A program made the translations under genes and the position numbers. 64,000 nt of DNA, from the NCBI GenBank assembly GCA_029263175.1, contig JAJCXZ010000045.1:34020-98019 (forward strand), written 5' to 3'. The notes beneath the pieces were generated by a model. The model did no database searches and was not told the origin of the DNA. It worked only from the letters and a program-made list of their open reading frames with translations. This document shows positions 26,976 through 34,873 of this stretch, in pieces; positions within the stretch are counted from its first letter, which is position 1, and every line of letters begins with the position of its first letter. This DNA comes from Acidimicrobiales bacterium. Lineage in GTDB: Bacteria > Actinomycetota > Acidimicrobiia > Acidimicrobiales > Aldehydirespiratoraceae.

Positions 26976-28121
26976 GTGTCCGACCGCGACCTCAAGGCGA
27001 TGACCGCCGACATCGAGACTCCGGTCTTCGAGACAACGGCATTCACCATCCCGCCCCCGCTCTCGGAGGCCACCGTTGCGATTGTCACCACCTCCTCGCT
27101 CCACCATCCGGACCAGGATGACTTCGCGCCCGCCGACACGGGCTATCGCATCCTCGACGGAAGCCGCCGGGACTATGTGACCGGCCACTGGAGCCCGAAC
27201 TTCGATTCCGTCGGCTTTGCCTACGACATGAACACGGTCTTCCCGCTGGACCGCCTCGACGACCTCGCGGCAAAGGGAGTCATCGGCAAGGTTGCCGATC
27301 AGCATCTCTCATACGCCGGCAACCAGTTCGAACTCAGCGCGGTCCGTATCGACAGCGGTCCGGCCGGCGGCCGCTGGCTCAAGGACCGGGGTGTCGACGT
27401 CGTGCTCCTCACCCCCGTTTGACCCCTCTGCACGCGTACCGTGAGTACGCTCGCCCACGTCTTCGAGGCCGAAGGTCTCGCCACCATCGCACTCGGTTCG
27501 ATGCGCAACCAGATCGAACACACGGCGCCGCCGCGGGGTCTCTTCTGCGACTTCCCACTTGGTCGTCCCCTCGGTGTCCCGGGCGATGCCGAGTTCCAGC
27601 ACGGAGTTCTCGCCGTGGCCTTTGATCTCCTCGACTCGCCCGAACCGGTCGTCGCCGAGTACTCCGTGAGTATCGAAGATGACGAATCCGACGTCGTGGC
27701 CTGCACCCTCCCGCCCCGTCATGATCCGGATGCCCACCCGGCTGTCGACGAAGCTCGCGGGTTGCGCAACGCGTACGACCGGGGCGTCGAGCTCACCGGC
27801 AATCGGGCCGGAACCGGCCGCGTAGTCGATGCCGACGGTGTTCCCGACGCAATCGAAGCATTCATCCGCGTGGCCGAAGGGACCCCGTGGAAGGTGGCCG
27901 GAATTCCCGGCAATCCCGCTCGGGTCAGTCAAGACATTCGCGGCTACTACGAGACCGCCGCATTGGCGATGATCGACCATGCTCCTTCCGCGTGGGCCGG
28001 CACGCGCTGGTTCCTCGACAAAACGGAAACGGGCAAGGCGATTCTTGCGGCCCGATCCGCCATGCGCGATTCGGGCGCCAAACACGGCCACTGGTTCTAC
28101 TTGGCTCCTGGCGACCGCTAG
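26976..28121 (+). CDS. GrdB/PrdB-like selenoprotein B family protein (in-frame UGA = Sec at residue 149)
   Basis: Read through one TGA at 27420-27422, this gene encodes 381 residues. The first part contains TGHWSPNFDSVGFAYDMNTVFPLDRL and ends in VVLLTPV. The frame continues U-P-L-C-T-R-T-V-S, then LFCDFPLGRPLGVPGD, exactly the architecture of glycine/betaine/sarcosine/D-proline reductase selenoprotein B, where UxxC is the catalytic pair. A perfect hairpin follows at +12 to +28 after the UGA. The GTG start has GGGG about 8 bases upstream. In anaerobes GrdB reduces the substrate C-N bond; this lineage looks aerobic and no GrdA/GrdC genes are adjacent, so a different substrate is likely. A double-hotdog gene follows after 12 bp. 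Confidence 0.9.
27434..27450 (+). promoter_or_regulatory. Candidate SECIS hairpin of the selenoprotein B-like gene
   Basis: A perfect 6-bp stem GCGUAC/GUACGC closes the five-base loop CGUGA. The loop lies 18-22 nt after the UGA with G in its second position, as described for bacterial SECIS elements. A GC/GC pair beyond a 2x2 internal loop can extend the stem. The apical ACCGUG-N-GU sequence matches that of the UGSC hairpin. Confidence 0.72.
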
Positions 28122-28133
28122 ACGAACGCCACG

Positions 28134-29027
28134 ATGAAGATCACCCACGAGAGTTCTGTCACCCCCGACCAGATCGACCACCTCGGTCACATGAACGTGC
28201 GCTTCTACGGGGTCAACGCTCGTGCCGGCACAACTGCCCTTCTGGCCGGCTTCGGCAGAGCGATCGACGACACTCGCCTGGTCGACATCTACACGCGCCA
28301 CTTCGCCGAGCAGATGGCAGGTGCCGCGCTCGAAGTCCGCACTGCCGTGCTCGACGCGAGTTCAGCCCGGATCACGCTCTATCACGAGTTGTTCAACGTT
28401 GCGACCGATGCCGTTGCGGCAACGTTCGTGCATGGGGTCGCTCCGACGTCCGCACCCTTTGCCCCCGAGCTCGTCGCCGGCCTGAGGGCCGACGCCATCA
28501 GCCTTCCCGCGAGTGGCGCCCCACGGTCGATCTCGCTCGACACCGATCTGCTGGGCGCGTCACCGACCCTGCCGCAGGCCGTCGAGCGCGGCCTGGTTGT
28601 GCGACTCCCCCGCCAGATCGGGGCGGACGAGTGCGACCCATCCGGCGCTCATCTCGACTCGTGTCTGAGCTCGATGAGTTGGCTTGGGCTTCGACCCGAT
28701 GGCCAGGCTTCGGAGCCCGCGCTCGTCGACGGCCCCAATGGCGAGAAGATGGGCTTCGCAGCCATGGAGAACCGCGTCGTTGTCAACCGGCGTGTCCGCC
28801 TCGGCGCCACGATCCAAACGTTCGAGGCCGTCGTCGCCATCGCCGACAAGGCCACCCATCGTGTGCAGTGGGTTTACGATCTCGACCGTGGCGATCTCCT
28901 GCACGCTCAGGAATCGGTGAGTGTCGCCTTCGACACCGTCGCCCGGCGGGCAATGAGTATTCCCGCGTCGATAAGGGCGGAGGACGAGAAGCGGCTTGCT
29001 CCCGAATACCTGCCGGTGCGTTCTTGA
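28134..29027 (+). CDS. Double-hotdog acyl-CoA thioesterase-like protein
   Basis: A 297-residue protein with two hotdog-like halves. The first begins with SSVTPDQIDHLGHMNVRFYGVNA, the YGNHMNVRxY-type motif of 4-hydroxybenzoyl-CoA/acyl-CoA thioesterases; the second half contains MGFAAMENRVVVNRRVRLGATIQTFEAV. Such proteins hydrolyse acyl-CoA or acyl-carrier thioesters in the cytoplasm. It follows the selenoprotein by 12 bp and precedes an MFS gene after 127 bp. The adjacency may mean it acts on a thioester product of the reductase; in GrdB systems the product acetyl group is released by another component. This link is inference. Confidence 0.78.
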   Translation: MKITHESSVTPDQIDHLGHMNVRFYGVNARAGTTALLAGFGRAIDDTRLVDIYTRHFAEQMAGAALEVRTAVLDASSARITLYHELFNVATDAVAATFVHGVAPTSAPFAPELVAGLRADAISLPASGAPRSISLDTDLLGASPTLPQAVERGLVVRLPRQIGADECDPSGAHLDSCLSSMSWLGLRPDGQASEPALVDGPNGEKMGFAAMENRVVVNRRVRLGATIQTFEAVVAIADKATHRVQWVYDLDRGDLLHAQESVSVAFDTVARRAMSIPASIRAEDEKRLAPEYLPVRS

Positions 29028-29154
29028 ACACGCCGCTGGTGACAGAGTCCCACTGGGACCGCCCCGGTCAGCAGGCGCGAAGTCGCGTCACCCAGGATCT
29101 CCTGCTCACCTCCGTACAAGACGTCGCAAACCGAGGACAAAGGACGAGCAAGCG

Positions 29155-30414
29155 ATGACCCCACGGCTCGGTCTTCGAGAGAACCTCGCTCAATTCTCCC
29201 TGCTGGTCGGCGTCAACGCCCTCGTCGGCGGAATGATCGGCCAGGAGCGAACGATCCTCCCTCTCTTGGCCGAGGAGGAATTCGGACTGACCGCGTTCAC
29301 CGCAACCCTCACCTTCATCGCCGCATTCGGCATCGTGAAGGCCGCCACCAACTACTTCGCCGGCACGCTCTCGGATCGGCACGGACGAAAGCCGGTCCTG
29401 ATCGCCGGGTGGGTCATCGGCGTACCGGTCCCGCTCATGCTGATCTGGGCGCCGACGTGGGGATGGGTGATCGCTGCCAACGTGCTCCTCGGCATCAATC
29501 AGGGCCTCGCATGGTCGACGACCGTGATCATGAAGATCGACCTTGCCGGGCCCGATCGGCGCGGTCTGGCCATGGGCTTGAACGAAGCCGCCGGCTATGG
29601 CGCGGTCGCGGCAACGGCTCTTGCGACGGGCTACATAGCGGAACAGTGGGGATTGCGACCTGAACCCTTCTTCCTCGGACTCGCCTACGCCGGGCTTGGG
29701 TTGGGAATCTCGGTGCTTTTTGTTCGCGAAACCCGCAGCCATGTGGAGGTGGAGGCCGCTGTCCACACGGCATCGCATGCCGACTTTCGAGAGAACCTGA
29801 CTGGCCGCGAGATCTTCTCTCTCACCAGCTTTCGCGAACCCGCACTCTCGGCGGCCTCGCAAGCTGGTCTCGTCAACAACCTCAACGACGGACTGGCTTG
29901 GGGGCTCTTCCCGATCTTCTTTGCCGCGGCCGATCTCCCTGTCTCCCAGATCGGCATCCTGGCGGCCATCTACCCAGCAGTCTGGGGTGTCGGTCAGCTC
30001 TACACCGGTGGTCTCTCGGACCGCATCGGCCGCAAGCCACTGATCGCCATCGGGATGCTCGTCCAGGCCGTAGCGATCGCCTGGATGGCCGCGGTGTCCG
30101 GATTCGAGCTGTGGGCCGGGGGTGCGGCAGTGCTCGGCGCGGGTACCGCGATGGTGTACCCAACATTGTTGGCGACTATCGGGGATGTGGCGCACCCCAC
30201 CTGGCGAGCGAGGTCCGTCGGCATCTATCGACTGTGGCGGGACGCGGGGTTCGCTGTTGGCGCTCTGCTCGCCGGAGTACTCGCCGATCTCGTCTCAATA
30301 GAAGCAGCGATCTACGCGGTCGCTGGGCTCACGGCCGCGTCGGGGATCCTCGTGATGGTGAGGATGTACGAAACGCATCCGCCGGTTGACATAGCGAATA
30401 GAGTCTCCCCATGA
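29155..30414 (+). CDS. MFS transporter in the selenoprotein B-like operon
   Basis: A 419-residue, twelve-helix major facilitator permease. The loop 2-3 motif is SDRHGRKPVLIAGW and its repeat in the C-half is SDRIGRKPLIAIGM. MTPRLGLRENLAQFSLL is the preferred start; the longer frame begins within the preceding gene. The stop overlaps the ATG of a heavy-metal-associated domain protein (ATGA), so the permease and the small metal chaperone are co-translated. Substrate is unknown; coupling to an HMA protein suggests a metal or metal-complex link, but permeases of this type more often carry organic compounds. Confidence 0.87.
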   Translation: MTPRLGLRENLAQFSLLVGVNALVGGMIGQERTILPLLAEEEFGLTAFTATLTFIAAFGIVKAATNYFAGTLSDRHGRKPVLIAGWVIGVPVPLMLIWAPTWGWVIAANVLLGINQGLAWSTTVIMKIDLAGPDRRGLAMGLNEAAGYGAVAATALATGYIAEQWGLRPEPFFLGLAYAGLGLGISVLFVRETRSHVEVEAAVHTASHADFRENLTGREIFSLTSFREPALSAASQAGLVNNLNDGLAWGLFPIFFAAADLPVSQIGILAAIYPAVWGVGQLYTGGLSDRIGRKPLIAIGMLVQAVAIAWMAAVSGFELWAGGAAVLGAGTAMVYPTLLATIGDVAHPTWRARSVGIYRLWRDAGFAVGALLAGVLADLVSIEAAIYAVAGLTAASGILVMVRMYETHPPVDIANRVSP

Positions 30415-30608
30415 GCGACACCGTCACGTACTCCGTCCCGGGTATCAGCTGCGACCATTGCAAGCGCGCCATCGCAGCGGAGGTCTCTCCATTGGTCGGC
30501 GTTGACGCCGTGCAAATCGATGTCGACGCCAAGACTGTTGCGGTGACCGGCGGAGACGCGGGCGAGATCGAATCCGCGATCTCCGCCGCGGGCTACGCGA
30601 TCGCCTGA
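30411..30608 (+). CDS. Heavy-metal-associated (HMA) domain protein, CopZ-like
   Basis: A 65-residue single HMA domain with the metal-binding motif GISCDHCKRAI (Cys14 and Cys17) and the ferredoxin-like beta-alpha-beta-beta-alpha-beta pattern. Such free domains bind Cu(I) or other soft metals and pass them to P-type ATPases. Here no copper ATPase is adjacent. The gene instead overlaps an MFS transporter stop by 4 bp and precedes an FrhB-like gene by 9 bp. It is cytoplasmic and probably constitutively co-expressed with the MFS protein. Confidence 0.9.
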   Translation: MSDTVTYSVPGISCDHCKRAIAAEVSPLVGVDAVQIDVDAKTVAVTGGDAGEIESAISAAGYAIA

Positions 30609-30617
30609 TCAGGTCTG

Positions 30618-31898
30618 TTGACCAGCACCCAAAGCGCGACCCAGCGGCTCTACGACATCGTTGAGCAGGGACTTTGTATCGGCTGCGGTCTCTGCGAGTC
30701 CGTTGCCGGGCGCGAAACCGTGACGATGATGAAGGTCCCATCCGGGTATCAGCACCCCGTCGTCATCGGTGAGCTCGACCATGCGACAGTCGACACGATC
30801 TACGACGTCTGCCCCGGCACCAGAGTCGACGGGCTGCCGGACGGACTCATCAGCGACGGCGCCACCGTCGATCCTGTCTGGGGGCCGTGGAGGCGGATCG
30901 CCTTGGGTTGGGCCGGCGATCCTGTCGTGCGTTACGAAGGGTCCACGGGCGGAGTTCTGACCGCGCTCGCCCAGTACCTGTTGAACACTCGCAGGGTGGA
31001 CTTCATCCTCCACGTCAAGGCGTCGACAGTTGAGCCGATGTTTGGCGAAGCAACCCTGAGCTTCACCGATGCCGACGTACTTGGCGCCGCCGGTTCGCGC
31101 TACGGCCCCACCGCTCCCCTGCTCGGCGTCCACGATGCTCTCGACCGCGGGCAGCCGTTCGCCTTCATCGGCAAGCCCTGCGACATCGGCGCACTCCGAA
31201 ACTTGGCCCGTCACGACTCCCGCGTCGATGAGCTGGTGCGCTACTGGTTGACCCCGGTCTGCGGCGGATGGGGCACACCCATATTCGCAAGAGACTTTCT
31301 CGAACGGATGGGGGTCGACGCTGATGAGCTCACCGGATTTCGCTACCGCGGTCAGGGCTGCCCGGGGCCGACTCGTGTGGAGACGGCTGCTGGTGCGGTC
31401 GAGGCGCATTATCTCGACTACTGGGGCGACGACGCCAGCCAGTGGTCGCTCCCCTGGCGCTGCAAGATCTGCCCGGACGGAATCGGCGAGGCTGCCGATA
31501 TCGCGGCCTCCGACGCGTGGCCCGGCGGCGCACCGACACGCGAGGGCAGCGTCGATGACCCCGGCACAAACGCCATCATCGCCCGCACGATCGTGGGGCA
31601 GGAGCTCATGGAAGCCGCCGAGCGCGACGGTGCGCTGGTCATCGAGCGTGACGTCGGGCCCGCGGAGATGAGCGAGTTCCAGCCTCATCAGGTGCGCAAG
31701 AAGGTCGCCGTTGCGCCGCGGCTGCAGGGCATCGCCGATGAGGGCAGGATCGTGCCCCGGTTCGAGGGTCTGCGCCTTGATCGACTGGCGGCCGAGCAAC
31801 CGGTCCAGGTCAACACCAGCCAGCGCAACGGCGCCCGAGAGCGCATCCGGGGAGGGAAGGCCACCGAGGCGACACCTCGCCCGGTGGAGTCGCTCTAG
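30618..31898 (+). CDS. FrhB-like F420 hydrogenase/dehydrogenase beta-subunit family protein
   Basis: A 426-residue iron-sulfur flavoprotein of the coenzyme F420 hydrogenase/dehydrogenase beta-subunit family, which exchanges electrons between F420 and partner proteins. CIGCGLC (Cys20, 23, 26) supplies cluster ligands, GSTGGVLTALAQYLL is the flavin-binding segment, and GKPCDIGALR, GQGCPGPTRV and WRCKICPDGIGEAADIAASDAW hold the other conserved cysteines. Translation starts at a TTG, 9 bp after the HMA gene. It is a candidate electron donor for the upstream selenoprotein; this is inference. Its stop overlaps a converging SDR gene at CTAG. Confidence 0.87.
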   Translation: MTSTQSATQRLYDIVEQGLCIGCGLCESVAGRETVTMMKVPSGYQHPVVIGELDHATVDTIYDVCPGTRVDGLPDGLISDGATVDPVWGPWRRIALGWAGDPVVRYEGSTGGVLTALAQYLLNTRRVDFILHVKASTVEPMFGEATLSFTDADVLGAAGSRYGPTAPLLGVHDALDRGQPFAFIGKPCDIGALRNLARHDSRVDELVRYWLTPVCGGWGTPIFARDFLERMGVDADELTGFRYRGQGCPGPTRVETAAGAVEAHYLDYWGDDASQWSLPWRCKICPDGIGEAADIAASDAWPGGAPTREGSVDDPGTNAIIARTIVGQELMEAAERDGALVIERDVGPAEMSEFQPHQVRKKVAVAPRLQGIADEGRIVPRFEGLRLDRLAAEQPVQVNTSQRNGARERIRGGKATEATPRPVESL

Positions 31899-32653
31899 AA
31901 GATCGTGTAGCCGCCGTCGACACAGACCTCTTGGCCGGTGTGATACGTCTGCGCGGGGTCGGCCAGGAACGCGCCAACCTCCCGGAACTCCACCGGGTCG
32001 GCCCACCGCCGCACCGGCGTTCGCTTGATCGTGGCCTCACGGAAGACGTCGCTCTCGTAGCCACCGCTGGAAAGTTCGGTGATCGTCCAACCCGGCAGGA
32101 GCGAATTGACCCGGATCCGATGGCGAGCCAGGCCGACCGCAAGGGCCCGCACCAGACCGTTCAGCGCCGTCTTGGCGGTGCCGTAGGCCTCGTTGCCGGC
32201 CGCCCCATGAATCGCCGATGTCGACGACACCGCGACCAGGCTGCCACCCTCACCTTGGTTCACAAGGAACCGCGCCGCTTCGCGCAGACAGAGAAAGACG
32301 CCATCGAGGTTGGTGGACATCACCGCCCGCCAGTCCTCGAGCGACAGCTCGAGAAACGGCACCTTCGTGCCGCCTCGGCCCGCATTGGCGAAGAGTCCGT
32401 CCATTCGGCCGAAGACCTCCGCCGACCGACGGGTCGTCTCGACCACTTGCTCCTCGTCGGTCACATCACAGACGAAGGCGGCCGCCCTTCCCCCCTTTGC
32501 TTCAAGGGACGAGACCGCCGCAGCGTTCTTCTCCTCGTTGCGACCCCAAAGCACGACCGATCCCCCGGCGTTGACGATGCCCTCGGCCATACCGAGTCCG
32601 ATGCCGCCGTTGCCGCCGGTGATGATGAATGTCTTGCCCGTGAGATCGCTCAT
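31895..32653 (-). CDS. Short-chain dehydrogenase/reductase
   Basis: A 252-residue classical SDR. TGGNGGIGLGMAEGI is the NAD(P)-binding glycine motif, FANAGRGG is the NAG motif, and the catalytic tetrad is Ser-Tyr-Lys in VSSTSAIHG and EAYGTAKTAL. It ends with the usual TGQEVCVDGGYTIF. The ATG at 32653 (MSDLTGKTFIITGG) is a better start than one four codons earlier. It converges with the FrhB-like gene, sharing the tetranucleotide CTAG for both stops, and no neighbouring gene defines its substrate. Confidence 0.93.
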   Translation of the reverse strand: MSDLTGKTFIITGGNGGIGLGMAEGIVNAGGSVVLWGRNEEKNAAAVSSLEAKGGRAAAFVCDVTDEEQVVETTRRSAEVFGRMDGLFANAGRGGTKVPFLELSLEDWRAVMSTNLDGVFLCLREAARFLVNQGEGGSLVAVSSTSAIHGAAGNEAYGTAKTALNGLVRALAVGLARHRIRVNSLLPGWTITELSSGGYESDVFREATIKRTPVRRWADPVEFREVGAFLADPAQTYHTGQEVCVDGGYTIF

Positions 32654-32685
32654 GGGCGCGACCATAGTTTCGGTGATCTCCCCGA

Positions 32686-33630
32686 TCAGATCCGGAGGTC
32701 GCGCAGCTGATTGATGTGAGCGCTGAGATGGAAGCTCGCCTGGGAGTCCGTCGCCATCAGCCCCCAGGGACGCGAATCCTCCACGACGACAACACCGTCG
32801 TGTTCAAGCCGACACTCCACCGGCTGTGCAAGCTGGTCGGCATCGAGCCTCCGCATCGCGACCATGGAGCGATTCGCGCATGCCCTCCCGAACGCCAACA
32901 AGCCGGCCCAGTCGCCACAGGACTCGATGACGGCGGCGAGGTTCGATCGCTCCTGGCACGCGATGTTCTCGAACAACGGCTTCTGCTGATGAACCAGCGC
33001 GTGGGTTACTGCGGTCATGGCCAGATCGTTCAGCGCGACGTGGGCGACGACGTGAGCCGCATCCCACTCGCCGTCGGGAGCACGCCCGAACTCACCTCGC
33101 GCGGCCTCCGCAAAGAACTCGTTGTAGGCAGCGGCGACCCTTGTGAGGTCGACCGAATCTGTCCGCACCTCCGAACCATCGGCGTAGTGATCGAGGATGT
33201 GGCCCCATGCCGACGGGCCGACATAGTTCCGACGACGCTGCATGGCCTCCTCTCCGAACTTCTCCCAACCATCGTGACGGAGCTGGACCCGTGTGCCGAA
33301 CGCTTCCTCCTCGAAGGTGACCTCCACGCGGTTCGCATCCTCCATTGCTCCCCCCGGATGCCATGCCAGCGCGAGTCGGGTCGGAGGATCCCATTCGAGC
33401 ACCTCTGCCCACGTTGATTCGCTGCCATCCGTGCCGAACTCCACGAGCCGCCCGTCCACAAACTGGACCCCTCCACACTGCGCACCGAAGACACTGTGCG
33501 TTGGCACCGGCCACCACGCTCCTATCTCCTCGGTGAAGACGGCGAAGGCCTCGTCGATCGAGCGCGCCACCACCGCCGTGCGCAAGATCGGAGGCGGAGT
33601 GGTGCCTGTCGTGGTTGTGGTTTCGGTCAT
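32686..33630 (-). CDS. SRPBCC (AHSA1-like) domain protein with C-terminal DinB-like region
   Basis: A 314-residue protein of two parts. Residues 1 to about 160 are an SRPBCC/AHSA1-type ligand-binding domain (VVARSIDEAFAVFTEEIGAWWP, then WDPPTRLALAWHPGG and VQLRHDGWEKFGEEA). The rest resembles a DinB/maleylpyruvate-isomerase-like helical bundle (GEWDAAHVVAHVALNDLAM, and FHLSAHINQLRDLRI at the end). The ATG at 33630 lies 4 bp after the stop of an ArsR repressor; ArsR-AHSA1 pairs are a common arrangement in which the repressor controls the binding protein. Ligand unknown. Confidence 0.82.
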   Translation of the reverse strand: MTETTTTTGTTPPPILRTAVVARSIDEAFAVFTEEIGAWWPVPTHSVFGAQCGGVQFVDGRLVEFGTDGSESTWAEVLEWDPPTRLALAWHPGGAMEDANRVEVTFEEEAFGTRVQLRHDGWEKFGEEAMQRRRNYVGPSAWGHILDHYADGSEVRTDSVDLTRVAAAYNEFFAEAARGEFGRAPDGEWDAAHVVAHVALNDLAMTAVTHALVHQQKPLFENIACQERSNLAAVIESCGDWAGLLAFGRACANRSMVAMRRLDADQLAQPVECRLEHDGVVVVEDSRPWGLMATDSQASFHLSAHINQLRDLRI

Positions 33631-33634
33631 TGCA

Positions 33635-33952
33635 TCAACTTTCCGGATTGCTTGCAGTTTGATTCGCATGGCTGACATAGGCGGCGAGAACGTCGTCCCA
33701 GAACCCATCCACCCATGCTCGTACGTCGGCCAGACCCCCGAGATCCACCGAGTAGAGCCGTCGCCTTCCGACCTCGCGGACATTGACCAGGCCCGCCTCC
33801 CTCAGCACCCGCATGTGCTGGGAGATCGCCGATTGTGTGACGGGGAGAACGTCGGTCAACTGCCCGACGGTGTGCTCACCGTCATGGAGGATCGTGAGCA
33901 TCGTGCGCCGAGTGGCATTCCCGATGGCATCCAGGGCGGTCTCATTAGCCAT
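33635..33952 (-). CDS. ArsR-family repressor paired with an SRPBCC protein
   Basis: A 105-residue winged-helix repressor. ALDAIGNATRRTMLTILHDGEHTVGQLTDVL and TQSAISQHMRVLREAGLV are typical of the ArsR subgroup found next to AHSA1/SRPBCC genes. It has no cysteine and so lacks a soft-metal site, unlike the arsR at 2955. The start codon lies inside an ATTAG/CTAAT palindrome and at the predicted transcription start, suggesting strong autoregulation. The SRPBCC gene follows with a 4-bp gap. Confidence 0.92.
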   Translation of the reverse strand: MANETALDAIGNATRRTMLTILHDGEHTVGQLTDVLPVTQSAISQHMRVLREAGLVNVREVGRRRLYSVDLGGLADVRAWVDGFWDDVLAAYVSHANQTASNPES

Positions 33953-33987
33953 GCCTAATCATTAGCGAAATCTTATGGATAGCGCAA
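33944..33987 (-). promoter_or_regulatory. Leaderless promoter and operator of the ArsR-SRPBCC operon
   Basis: On the minus strand TTGCGC (33982-33987) and TAATGA (33959-33964) are spaced by exactly 17 bases. Transcription would begin about 7 bases on, at the ATG (33950-33952), giving a leaderless mRNA. An inverted repeat ATTAG-N6-CTAAT (33944-33959) plus a third ATTAG (33961-33965) covers the -10 box and start codon and is the likely ArsR binding site. Confidence 0.6.
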
Positions 33988-34032
33988 GTCTCGCCTTTTC
34001 ATACGTCTGCCCTGGCCTGCATAGTGGGTGCC

Positions 34033-34416
34033 ATGACGCCCAGCACTGTTGTTATCGAGTTCATTCGTGCCATCGAACGGAAGGATGTGAATGCTGCGGT
34101 CGCGTTCGCGGCCGAGGACATCTCCTACGAGAACATGCCCATGGCTCCGATCGTCGGGCACGAGGGCCTGGCGACCACACTGGGCGCCTTTCTGGCCCCA
34201 GCCGCCACGGTGGACTGGCAGATCCTCGAGCAGTGGGAGATCGGCAACACCGTCATCAATGAGCGCCTCGATCGTTTCGAAATCGGCGACGGGTGGCTCG
34301 AGCTGCCGATAGCCGGTGTGTTCGAGATCAATGACGACAACAAGATCTCGTTGTGGCGCGACTACTTCGACATGGGTAGCTATACGCGCCAGATGGCGGA
34401 GCTCACGGGTTCGTGA
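34033..34416 (+). CDS. Limonene-1,2-epoxide hydrolase/SnoaL-like protein
   Basis: A 127-residue NTF2-like fold protein resembling limonene-epoxide hydrolase and SnoaL-type enzymes. TVVIEFIRAIERKDVNAAVAFAAEDISYENMPMAPIVGHEGLA and ISLWRDYFDMGSYTRQ near the end are typical; the aspartate and arginine in LWRDYFD belong to the catalytic Asp-Arg-Asp set of epoxide hydrolases of this fold. The start ATG at 34033 fits the family N terminus. Its stop overlaps the GTG of the next thioesterase gene, so the two are translated together. The substrate is unknown. Confidence 0.82.
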   Translation: MTPSTVVIEFIRAIERKDVNAAVAFAAEDISYENMPMAPIVGHEGLATTLGAFLAPAATVDWQILEQWEIGNTVINERLDRFEIGDGWLELPIAGVFEINDDNKISLWRDYFDMGSYTRQMAELTGS

Positions 34417-34811
34417 CTGACGCTTCCGACAACCGGTCCTTCCCGCTTCAGGAGTTTCTGGGCTTCACCATCGTCAAGGGCGACGGCACGGGTACAGCAT
34501 CGCTGGATCTCGATGACCGGCATCACAATCCAAACGGGGTCGCCCATGGGTCGGTCGCCTTCGCACTCATGGACACGGCTATGGGCGCAGCCGCCGTCAG
34601 CGTCATTGCCGAAGACCACACCTGCGCCACGATCGAGATGCACACCCGCTTCCACCGTCCTGCGGTAGATGGCGCGCTTACCGCCAGAGCGACCGTGCTC
34701 ACTGCTGGAAGCCGAGTGGTCCAGCTCGAATGCAAGACCACCGACGATGACGGCCAACTGGTTGCGTCATCCACCGGCAGCTTCGCCGTGCTGCGGCCTC
34801 GGCCGGGCTAG
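34413..34811 (+). CDS. PaaI-family hotdog thioesterase
   Basis: A 132-residue single hotdog domain of the PaaI/YbgC thioesterase group. HHNPNGVAHGSVAFALMDTAMGAAA is the core helix motif (the HGG-type turn here reads HGS), and CATIEMHTRFHRPA the following strand. Such enzymes hydrolyse aromatic or acyl-CoA thioesters as homotetramers in the cytoplasm. It uses a GTG start overlapping the previous stop (GTGA). An amidase gene follows after 62 bp. The pair LEH-like/thioesterase gives little clue to the pathway. Confidence 0.87.
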   Translation: MTDASDNRSFPLQEFLGFTIVKGDGTGTASLDLDDRHHNPNGVAHGSVAFALMDTAMGAAAVSVIAEDHTCATIEMHTRFHRPAVDGALTARATVLTAGSRVVQLECKTTDDDGQLVASSTGSFAVLRPRPG

Positions 34812-34873
34812 GCGCCTCGCCAGCGACGCCGGACCAGCACGCGAGGTCGAGCGATTCCTGGCATCATCACGCG

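Noticed and set aside
26046..27305. Minus-strand frame over the PPOX-like and selenoprotein B-like genes
   Set aside because: Composition is arginine/aspartate-rich shadow sequence without domains, and the plus-strand genes are clear.
27420..28121. Treating the second half of the selenoprotein B-like gene as a separate gene
   Set aside because: It completes the family and continues in the same frame across the TGA in the UxxC motif.
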